From Branchiostoma floridae (Eukaryota; Chordata; Leptocardii; Amphioxiformes; Branchiostomatidae): a stretch of DNA of 64,000 bases. The first letter of the stretch is position 1. Each line of letters opens with the position of its first letter. Location of the stretch: contig NC_049997.1 of assembly GCF_000003815.2 (NCBI RefSeq), positions 12,701,534-12,765,533 on the forward strand. Direction: 5' to 3'. The notes under the pieces are model-generated. The model saw only the letters and a list, made by a program, of their open reading frames with translations. It ran no database searches and was not told where the DNA came from. The translations under genes were made by a program, and so were the position numbers. Positions 36,001 through 48,000 of this stretch are shown here, in pieces.

Positions 36001-39000
36001 TTTGGTTCACTCTGTATTCTCTAGCTTCACTCTAGCGCACTCTTATACACTCTGGTACACTCTTATACACTCTAGTTCACTCTGTACACTTTGGTTCACT
36101 CTGTACTCTCCAGCTTCACTCTAGCGCACTCTTATACACTCTGGTACACTCTTATACACTCTAGTTCACTCTGTACACTTTGGTTCACTCTGTACTCTCT
36201 AGCTTCACTCTAGCGCACTCTTATACACTCTGGTACACTCTTATACACTCTAGTTCACTCTGTACACTTTGGTTCACTCTGTACTCTCCAGCTTCACTCT
36301 AGCGCACTCTTATACACTCTGGTACACTCTTATACACTCTAGTTCACTCTGTGCACTTTGGTTCACTCTGTACTCCCTAGCTTCACTCTAGCGCACTCTT
36401 ATACACTCTGGTACACTCTTATACACTCTAGTTCACTCTGTACACTTTGGTTCACTCTGCACTCTCTAGCTTCACTCTAGTGCACTCTTATACACTCTGG
36501 TACACTCTTATACACTCTAGTTCACTCTGTACACTTTGGTTCACTCTGCACTCTCTAGCTTCACTCTAGCGCACTCTTATACACTCTGGTACACTCTTAT
36601 ACACTCTAGTTCACTCTGTACACTTTGGTTCACTCTGTACTCTCTAGCTTCACTCTAGCGCACTCTTATACACTCTGGTACACTCTTATTCACTCTAGTT
36701 CACTCTGTACTCTCTGCTTCACTCTAGCGCACTCTTATACACTCTGGTTCCCTCTTATACACTCTAGTTCACTCTGTACTCTCAGCTTCACTCAATTCAC
36801 TCCAGCGCACTCTTATACACTCTGGTTAACTCTTTACACTCTTATACACTCTGCTTCACTCTAGCGCACTCTTATACACTCTGGTTCACTCTTATACACT
36901 CTAGTTCACTCTGTACTATACCGTATAAAAATCGTCATTATTTCCATATCGTATACCTACATGTAATAACGATAATTTCAGGTACGTCTTATAACAATAT
37001 CTTAGCAAAGTGAATTTGCTGCGTACAATGGAGTATAGCGAGACGATGTCGTATACGTACGGCGATATCGTTTTAAGCGGAAGATACGTACATCGTAAAC
37101 CTATTTTCGCTACTTTAAGGTACGTTTTTAGATACGATATTTTGACACGGAAATGATACCATATCAATTATACCACGGAAAAAAACCGGAAGGACAAAAG
37201 TGGGCCTTATGGACGATTCCTAACGTCCCTTACTAATTCATCTTTATAATTTTCGTGTCAAAATATCGCATTAAGATGCATATCATAAACAAGCCTACAA
37301 ACGTGCACAGTATTGCAATAGGGATACACAGACAAACTGCCTAAATATAAGTTTCTTTACTAAGTTATCAAATTTCACAACCCCTTGACATATGTCAGGG
37401 TACAGATAAATCATTTGCTGTGGAGAACGATGAACAAATGAACTAAACTGAGAACGAAAGCAAAATTATAAGGAGTCTAAAAGCAAAGGGTCTCTAGCCA
37501 TGGTTGTCTTTTTCGTGTTCCTATATGACTAATGATGATGATGATGATGGTATGACTAATCGTTACTTACTGCATTTTTTCTTGATAGTTCCTAAGAAGT
37601 GGCGTGATGACTGGCAATGCGGGCAGGGCTACCCTGCTGAAGACCGGTAACCCTGCTGAATGCGAACCCTGACGGTATTTAACCCATGCTGCTCCCCGGC
37701 AAACTGGTGCGGCAAACTGCGGCCACTGTGACTGTCCGGACTGTGTCGACTACTGGAACACCTGGTACTTACTGCGAACCTGTCAAAGATCGGTTTGTTA
37801 TCAGCAAAGATTAAGACATTGAATGTACATGCCAGAACGATACCTATGGCATCATTTCCGTGCCAAGGTGACGGAACATGGAGCAACCTTACTCCAACAT
37901 GCATGCGTAAGAAGACTTACTAGTTCCTATATGCCAGCAATGTCGATGGTATTGTGGTATGCAAATAGTAAATATAGTCTCAGAAAGAAGCTGCATGACG
38001 TTTCCCTCTTCAATGTGTAATTGAGCACAGATTAAAAGACGTTGTTTTGTGCATGGTCAGAAGACAAATAGTACATCTTCCCACAATAAAAGGTTCTTGA
38101 ACATTTGATCAAGTGGGGCATAACTATGTTAGAGTGAGAAGGGGGTGTACGTACCGTATGACTTGTCACGTTACAGCATACATATTTGTTTCAATGTTGC
38201 TATGATATGAGATATTGCGGGAGATCGTAGCACGCTATCGTTACGATATCGTAAAGTCCCTGTTGAAACATCGTACACGTATTTCCCACCTATTTCACGT
38301 TTAAGGTACCCTTTTCCAAAACGTTATTTTGACACGGATATTGTAAAGCTGTGCAAAGGGGACGTATGGGCATCATATTTAAAAACGCACCTTAAACTAG
38401 CGTAAATATATGGCATCATTTCCGTGTCAAAATATCGTATCTAAAAACGTACCTTAAACTAGCGTAAATACGTCTACGATATACGTAATTTTACGTTTAC
38501 GATATCGTCTCGAACCAAAAATATCGATATACTCAGCAATACGCACGTCGATAAGTTATCGGTATAAGACGTACATTTAACTACCGTTATCAGGTATACG
38601 ATATCGCAATTCAGACGATGTTTTTAAATGGTACCGTTCTGGCATGTACATTCTATGTCTGAATATCGTATCACAAAACGTGCGTTAAAGTAGCGAAAAG
38701 ACGTCTACCACATATGTATATGATAGCGCCTTATAAGCGTCTATCGTAAGCGCCACATCGCAAGCTTAGACGATAGGCATGATAAGACGATACGTCTATC
38801 GTGTCGCGCGAGCTGGCCCACTTGGTTGCAGAGCGGTCACACCCCCGTCCGGACAATGGGAACGACCAGTTAAATGAAGCCTTTCCTGCAAAGTATCATC
38901 ACACCCCCTTCCGGCAATGGGAACGACCAAATACCTCAGCACAACGTGTCAACTTCATTATCATTAGCACAGTTGACGCGTGTTATTAAAGACATGTCAG

Positions 39001-42000
39001 GCAGATTTTATAACGGAATTAAATCGAATCCAAACCAATGTTACAGAAAAATTATTCACCTGTAGCTTCTATTGTTGCAAAGACTACAATAATATCTTGA
39101 CAAAAGATTTTAAGTCTCTGTTCATGAAGAATTCTTTTAAATCGCGCTGACAGCATGATCCTGTCAACAATGCAAATTTTCTCACAGCTGTCATGATCGT
39201 CATGTCAACAATGCAAATAGCCACTCCCAAAGAAGCCGGAGACTATTGACAGGATCGTCCTGTCAACAGTGGAAAGAATCAAAGTGTAAAGTTTGCTACT
39301 GTTGACAAGGCAATCCTGCCAACAGTGTAAAGTCTGCTACTCGGGTTGATAGGATTAACAGGACGATCCTGTCAATACCCCAAAGGATGGCTACAAAGAT
39401 CATGCTATTGAAGTATCGTAAACTGGTCAAACTGTCGTGATGCTGCTACGTATACTCTACAAAAATATCGTAAGTTGGGCAAACTGTCGTGATTCTGCAT
39501 AGGTATACGCTACTGAAATATCGTAAGTTGGGCGAACTGTCGTGATGCTGCTTAGGTATACGCTACTGAAATATCGTAAGTTGGGCAAACTGTCGTGATG
39601 CTGCTTAGGTATACGCTACTGAAATATCGTAAGTTGGGCGAACTGTCGCGATGCTGCTTAGGTATACGCTACTGAAATATCGTAAGTTGGGCAAACTGTC
39701 GTGATGCTGCTTAGGTATACGCTACTGAAATATCGTAAGTTGGGCGAACTGTCGTGATGCTGCTTAGGTATACGCTACTGAAATATCGGGCGAACTGTCG
39801 TGATGCTGCCAAGAAACACGCTAACAAAATATCGTAATTAGGACTAACTGTCGCGATATCGCCGCTAAATCGCTTACATTTTAGAGTTATGCCTTTAGAG
39901 TATTTGCTTTCTATACTGTTTACCATTGTCAAGTTTTGTCACCACCAAGAATATGTGAAAAAATCAAACTATATAAACTTTAAACTAGACCTAACCAACA
40001 AGAAACAAATACATTCCATTACCGAAATTAGCGCATATATAATAATGAAACGGTCAGATCATCGCATCTGGCAAAGTTTAACTAAACAGAACCGTGGAAA
40101 TTTTGGCATGTTCCCATGGTGTGAAACGGCGAAGAAATTCCCTTGTGTCACATTAAGTAGATTGGAAAGGGTGTTGCATGTTGGCGAAATAGGCGAACCC
40201 TTCACTTACATCTGTGTTTGAATAGAACATCTACAGACTCTACATATACACATATAATGTATAGAGAGGTGGGGAAGAAATAATCTCCATCTATCAAAGA
40301 TGAGAGGAACTTGCATAAAGATAATTCACGGATATCTTGGGAATGAGGGTATGGGTTCTATCAGTTGATCTGTTACGAATCACAATGACAGAGGTTGACT
40401 GATTTATAACAGCAAAAACAGACGTAATCACTTAGTGGATTCCTTTACTCTTCTTGGTCCGACTTGGGCAAACAATACAGTGTGCCTTTCTTGGTAAACC
40501 TGGAATCCAGTTACTCTCCAAGCAGAGGTTACGCTCCTGCTGGTGTTTAATGTTTTTTTAGACGTTTTTATCGGGCTTTCTATTTTTTTTTATATCTTGC
40601 TGTGTCAAAACCTGGCTGGCGCACTTCAAGAAAAATGACAAAATAGAAAGCCCGATAAAAACGACTAAAAAAACAGCCGGTGCCTAACCTCTGCTTGGAG
40701 AGTAGATTCCAGTCTACTACTGGCTTGGCCTACCGTAGTTAGTGCAGGCTTTGTACGGGGCCAGGGAAGCTCCCAGCCACCAAGGTAATCCACGCTCCTT
40801 CACAGCGTCGTAATAAATTGTCTTGTTCCACTGAATATGCGTGTGCGAGTCTTTTATGCAATTCCCTTTTTGGCCGCATGGGGGCTACTAGTGGTTTGTT
40901 CGCAAAGACAGCCCTGGGACAGAGAACGTATTTTTCTGCGCAAAGCATGCTGGGAGAGCGGTAGTATCCTGGGGACGTGAATGTTGTATACTCCGTAGCA
41001 TACTCCCTTCCGTGACATAAGTCCCCTCTCGGCAATCTAGAAGGGTAATCTAACACCCTCGCAGCGCCACCAAATTAGGTACATTTTAAAGTTCCCTTTG
41101 ATATAACGTATCACCATTGTGGCAACATTTTACCCCCCAAATAGTAAACTTTCGTCTTGTTTTCGCCTCGGTAACTGTAGAAAATACTAGCTAACTAGGG
41201 TACAGTCTCACGTTGTATAGAGACGCACACAAGAGTCACACAACTTACGATTTGCTAAGGTAATTGAGACAAACACAAAACAAAACAAAATGACAGCTGT
41301 GGATTCCATATAGTTTTATTTGTGTATTGGTTGAGCCCACAATCTAAACCTATGGCTTCTTCGCGGCGCTGGGTACGAGCGTGAAGGTAATCGGTCACAC
41401 CCGGTAGGATTTTCCCGCGGTTAGACTTTAGCCCAATGGGTAAAGTCTAACCGCGTGAAAATTCTACGAGTGTGAATGATTATTCCGGCGGCGGAGACCT
41501 ACTCTGGCCCCGTAGTGAGCCTGCACTTACTACGGTAGGCCGTGCCACAAGTAGACTGGATTCCAGGTTACTTTCTTGGTAAATCAAAGACATTTACATT
41601 GCATATCACAATCAGTATATAATATATGACTAACTTACTAGTTGAAACCATCATAACCCTTTGCAGACTTTGTCTTGGCTGGTTTTCATTTATGACGTGG
41701 GGAGGCGCTGTTGCGCTATTTTCAACGTTAGCTCAAGTTCTCTAATGCGGGAAAGGAAGTTCGCTATGGAAGGGAGTTTCTCCGAGATCGGGGTTGGGTA
41801 GTCTTGGGTCTCGGATCCAAGCAAAGTGTTTCGTTCCGCAGCGGTGCGAAACTATCTTCCACAGCAAACTCCCTTACCTGACATTAGAGAACCAGACCCC
41901 TTGGAGGCCGCCTACCTGATGTGTATATATTGATTGTGATATGCAATTTGAATGCCTTCGATTTACCAAGAAAGGCACACTGTATTGTTTACCCAAGTCG

Positions 42001-45000
42001 GACCAAGAAGACTAAAGGAATCCACTAAGTGATTACGTCTGTTTTTGCTGTTGTAAATCAGTCAACCTCTGTCATTGTGATTCGTAACAGATCAACAGAT
42101 AGAACTTCAAATTTTATCCGCTGCTGCAACATGACAGCAGACAAGTTCAGATGCTTGTTGCTCACAGTCAGCTGTGATGTGTATCTAGCAATGTACATTG
42201 TAAGAGCGAGATGCATAGTTTATGCCAATACACCACTTCAGTATGACTTTAATGGATTATTTGTTTCATTTAAGACCAAAAAATTTACATTTTTGGCATA
42301 ATGTGTCTTGTCGCCAAAACGACTTGAAATTTGGAATGGGGGTGCCTAAGTCATTTATACCCGCTTTATCAAAATGATAGCCATACATACACCACTTCAG
42401 AATGATTTATTATATTTCAGGTATACCACAGGTATGGTCAAATATATTGTATTCGTAATGTTTCTGTTTCTTCTCGGTTACCGGTCTAACATCATTGATC
42501 ATCGCCAGAAATACAAGAGGGCCTATCATGGTGCCCTGAGCTATACCGCACATCATGTTTTCCCAATGTGATAATGCTCCCTGGTAACGTACGCACTGTC
42601 GGCGATCTGAGAGAAAATTGCAGACCCAAGGGATTACAGATGGTCTTGCTCCGAGGCTTATCAGCTTAGTTATAGCGGTTGTATGGCATACTCTATCGAC
42701 CTTGTCTTAGCTACGTCTTGATCCTTGAACCTTATACGTCTTATATTATACTATCTTAGTTGTCATCGCGACATTACCTCTCTATCACATCAGTTCAGAG
42801 CTTTTGTTTAAAAATCTGGTAAATTTAGATGTCTATCGGGTCACTGATGAAAGACATTCACATTCATCTGTGGTGGGTTTGGAAACAAAGTGGCGCGTCG
42901 GTACACCCGACCCCTCCATCTCGGAAGTTAAGCAACGCGCAGTCCGGACAGTGCTTGGATGGGAGACCAACCAAGGACGTCCGGATTGCTGTAGCTTCAT
43001 GAAGCTTTCCACGAAATCGTCTTCCGGGAGGGACGTAAAACGGTGGTCCCGTGCTCGAGGAGGTGCCTCGAACACGTTAAACAGCCTCATTACCCTACAC
43101 ATTGGGTACCTGCCTGTGGCACTGGCTGCAAATACACCCGATATTATTATTTTGCCCTCTTTCTAGCATCCCCTTCTTCTCTTTTTTTAAGGTCCAACAA
43201 AACTCTTCACAATGCCCCATATCATATACACCACCAAATCATTCTATTTCCTAGGTGTGCAGTGCCCCACTCTATCCAACCCTACAAACGGTGCTGTGAG
43301 CTACAGCTCCAGGAACTACGGAGATGCGGCCTCCTACTCGTGTAACACAGGATACAACCTGAATGGCTACTCTACACGGACGTGTCAGTCTTCAGGCTCA
43401 TGGAGTTATAGTGCACCAACTTGTCAAGGTATTTAAAGCAGAACTATAGAACATCAAACACGTTGAACTGCAGTGCATATATTCTGTAGCCTCTGCAGTT
43501 ATAGATCATGTTTTCATATCGTAAGGTAATGAGTACAGATAGAGAAAGATGAGTTTAGAACTTTTTAATTGTAATTTTTGAATTAAAAATCGCTATACCT
43601 GATTTGTAACACTAGCCTTGTTTTTTTCTTTCTGTCGTTCGTTCCTATTTTATCTTGTCCTTCTTTGCTTCCTTCAGTTTCCTTCAGTTTTATTTTCTTC
43701 TTTCTTTCTCTTTCTCTCTTTGTCTTTCATTCTTTCTTTGAATGAAGTCTTATATTATATTCTTCAGCCGTGCAGTGCCCGACACTATCCAACCCTACAA
43801 ACGGCGCTGTGAGCTACAGCTCCAGGAACTACGGAGATGTGGCCTCCTACTCGTGTAACACAGGATACAACCTGAATGGCTACTCTACACGGACGTGTCA
43901 GTCTTCAGGCTCATGGAGTCAAACTGCACCAGCTTGTGCAGGTATTCAAAGTGGGATGTGTTTTAACCTTTAACATAGTGAATTATGCCACTCAAAATAA
44001 AATGCAGCTTTCTTTCTTCCTTTAGAATGATTAGATACATTCTATTCTTTAGCCGTGCAGTGTCCCACAGTATCCAACCCTACAAACGGTGCCGTGAGCT
44101 ACAGCTCCAGGAACTACGGAGATGTGGCCTCCTACACGTGTAACACAGGATACAACCTGAATGGCTACTCTACACGGACGTGTCAGTCTTCAGGCTCATG
44201 GAGTTATAGTGCACCAACTTGTCAAGGTATTCAAAGCAGAACTATAGAACATCGAACACGTTGAACTGCAGCGCATATATTCTGTAGCCTCTGCAGTTAT
44301 AGATCATGTTTTCATATCGTAAGGTAATGAGTACAGATAGAGAAAGATGAGTTTAGAACTTTATAATTGTAATTTTTGAATTAAAAATCGCTATACCTGA
44401 TTTGTAACACAAGCCTTGTTTTTTCTTTCTGTCGTTCGTTCCTATTTTATCTTGTCCTTCTTTGCTTCCTTCAATTCCTTCAGTTGTATTTTCTTCTTTC
44501 TTTCTCTTTCTCTCTTTGTCTTTCATTCTTTCTTTGAATGAAGTCTTATATTATATTCTTCAGCCGTGCAGTGTCCGACACTGTCCAATCCAACAAACGG
44601 CGCTGTGAGCTATATCTCCAGGAACTACGGAGATGTGGCCTCCTACTCGTGCAATACAGGATACAACCTGAATGGCTACTCTACACGGACGTGTCAGTCT
44701 TCAGGCTCATGGAGTTATAGTGCACCAACGTGTGGTGGTAAGTGCAACTATGGAACATGGTATAGGTTATATATAGTGTTGCGAGGCTGTTGGAACTAGA
44801 AGTCGCCCCTAATGCTAAATTTCAAGCCATTATATTCCATATAATGAGGAAAGAACACAAAATCCACGTTTGGTCTGACAATAGGCAAATAAAGACCAGA
44901 ATTGATGATAATAAAGGCAGGTATCCAAAGGTGTAAAAACGACGAGTGCCCATATGTCCGACTCCATCCCATGTACATGTCAAGTTTCATGTCAGGTGGA

Positions 45001-48000
45001 TTTTACATGTAATTTCATATACGGTAAGAGTATAGGAAGCTAAGACTAAAATATAACAAGGCTAGGTTGTACTTACTTGGTAGTCTTTTTCTTGCTCTTT
45101 CTGTTCTTTAGCCATGCAGTGCCCCACACTATCCAACCCTGCAAACGGTGCCGTGAGCTACAGCTCCAGGAACTACGGAGATGTGGCCTCCTACTCGTGT
45201 AACACAGGATACAACCTGAATGGCTACTCTACACGGACGTGTCAGTCTTCAGGCTCATGGAGTCAAACTGCACCAACTTGTGGAGGTATTCAGAATAAGA
45301 TGTGTAATATGAAGTATGTCGAAGTCGAAAAGGAACGTAAATAAATAAGATTTTATGTTTCCTTGTCGTAAGGTCATCTGTACAGTGATGACAGAAAACT
45401 GTGTTTAAGAATTTGTTTTAATCGTTGATATAGTATTTTATGCCACTTAAAATACGCTGCAGCTTTTTTTCTTTCATTAGGTGATAATCAAATATATTCT
45501 ATTGTACAGTCGTGCAGTGTCCCACACTATCCAACCCTACAAACGGTGCTGTGACCTACAGCTCCAGGAACTACGGAGATGTGGCCTCCTACTCGTGTAA
45601 CACAGGATACAACCTGAATGGCTCCTCTACACGGACGTGTCAGTCTTCAGGGTCATGGAGTCAAACTGCACCAACTTGTGGCGGTAAGTGTAACTAATGA
45701 TAATCGAATATGCTAAATAGCAGTGTATTGATGCTTATTTGGCTTCGATATAATGGCAAAGCAACATGAGAAATGAATGTTTAGTCTCAAAATAACCAAA
45801 TAAACTTTAAAATGAGTGGCATTCAAGACTAGTGTTCCAAAGGTGTGTATATGTTTCACTCAATGCCATGTACATGTAACATGCCAGGTTTTAGTTGAGG
45901 TAGGTTATACATGTATCGCTAGTTCAGCCTTATTTGCGAGGTAAATGGCATCCATTGTTTTTTTTTTTAAAATAGGGTATTTAGGAAAACCAATTGGAAG
46001 GACGGTGGTTTCAAATTGTAATATTTTCAAGCAAAGTCTTCTTCGTTTTACAACCTTCTTATAATTCTTCCGTAGACGTTTCGGCGACTATCTGTCGTCT
46101 TCATCAGTACAGAAATTGATGTAATATTTTCGAAATGACACATATAATATAGGGAGAGAACACTGGAATATGACAATGTTTAATTGGTTGATTTACTTTT
46201 TCTTTCTTTCTATTCTATATAGACGTGCAATGCCCGGCTCTATCCCACCCTACAAACGGTGCCGTGAGCTACAGCTCCAGGAACTACGGAGATGTGGCCT
46301 CCTACTCGTGTAACACAGGATACAACCTGAATGGCGCCTCTACACGGACGTGTGAGTCTTCAGGCTCATGGAGTAATAGTGCACCAACTTGTGGTGGTAA
46401 GTGTAACTGATGAAAATCGAATATGTTAAATAGCAGTGCATTGATGCTGGAAACTAGACATCAACACACATGTCAAATTTCAAGTCATTTTGCTTCGATA
46501 TAATAACGAAGAAAGATGAGAAATGCATGTTTGGTCTGACAATAGACAAAAATGGTAGAATTTCTTTTTCTTGCTCTTTCTGTTCTCTAGTCGTGCAGTG
46601 CGCCACATTGTCCAACCCTACAAACGGCGCTGTGAGCTACAGTTCCAGGAACTACGGAGATGTGGCCTCCTACTCGTGTAACACAGGATACAACCTGAAT
46701 GGCTACTCTACACGGACGTGTCAGTCTTCAGGCTCGTGGAGTTATAGTGCACCAACTTGTGATGGTAAGTGTAACTGATGAAAATCGAATATGTTAAATA
46801 GTAGTGCATTGATGCTGGAAACTAGACATCAACACACATGTCAAATTTCAAGTCATTTGGCTTCGATATAATCCGTGCAGTGCCCGACACTATCCAACCC
46901 TACAAACGGTGCCGTGAGCTACAGCTCCAGGAACTACGGAGATGTGGCCTCCTACTCGTGTAACACAGGATACAACCTGAATGGCTACTCTACACGGACG
47001 TGTCAGTCTTCAGGCTCATGGAGTTATAGTGCACCAACGTGTGGTGGTAAGTGCACGTTACTATGGAACATAGTATAGGTTATATATAGTATTGCGTGGC
47101 TGTTGGAACTAGAAGTCGCCCCATACAATGAGGAAAGAACACAAAATCCACGTTTGGTCTGACAATAGCCAAATAAACATCAGAATTAATGATAATAAAG
47201 GCGGGTATCAAAAGGTGTAAAAACGACGAGTGTCCATATGTCCGACTCCATCCCATGTACATGTCATGTTTCATGTCAGGTGGATTTTACATGTAATTTC
47301 ATATACGGTAAGAGTATAGGAAGCTAAGACTAAAATATAACAAGGTTGTACTTACTTGGTAGACTTTCTTTTTCTTGCTCTTTCTGTTCTTTAGCCGTGC
47401 AGTGCCCCACACTATCCAACCCTACAAACGGTGCCGTGAGCTACAGCTCCAGGAACTACGGAGATGTGGCCTCCTACTCGTGTAACACAGGATACAACCT
47501 GAATGGCTACTCTACACGGACGTGTCAGTCTTCAGGCTCATGGAGTCAAACTGCACCAACTTGTGGAGGTATTCAGAATAAGATGTGTAATATGAAATAT
47601 GTCGAAGTCGAAAAGGAACGTAAATAAATAAGATTTTATGTTTCCTTGTCGTAAGGTCATCTGTACAGTGATGACAGAAAACTGAGTTTAAGAATTTGTT
47701 TTAATCGTTGATATAGTAATTTATGCCACTTAAAATACGCTGCAACTTTGTTTCTTTCATTAGGCGATAATCAAATATATTCTATTGTACAGTCGTGCAG
47801 TGTCCCACACTATCCAACCCTACAAATGGTGCTGTGAGCTACAGTTCCAGGAACTACGGAGATGTGGCCTCCTACTCGTGTAACACAGGATACAACCTGA
47901 ATGGCTACTCTACACGGACGTGTCAGTCTTCAGGGTCATGGAGTCAAACTGCACCAACTTGTGGCGGTAAGTGTAACTAATGATAATCGAATATGCTAAA

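Noticed and set aside
35682-36035. Open frames of 106-117 codons with [10 protein letters not shown] repeats
   Set aside because: They arise from the CACTCTGGTT minisatellite, with similar runs in more than one frame; no start context, domains or splice support.
36032-39850. CRISPR-like regular arrays
   Set aside because: The 89-bp and 53-bp units are contiguous with no unique spacers, and the DNA is clearly metazoan; they are satellites.
40739-41056. 105-codon minus-strand ORF
   Set aside because: It lies wholly inside the nested foldback element and shows no transposase or other domain.
42899-42995. Functional 5S rRNA gene
   Set aside because: The 5' third is missing or diverged and the 3' end runs into a SINE body, so it is a 5S-derived retroposon.
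42804-43166. 120-codon plus and 89-codon minus ORFs
   Set aside because: They overlie the 5S-derived SINE; the composition is explained by the SINE.
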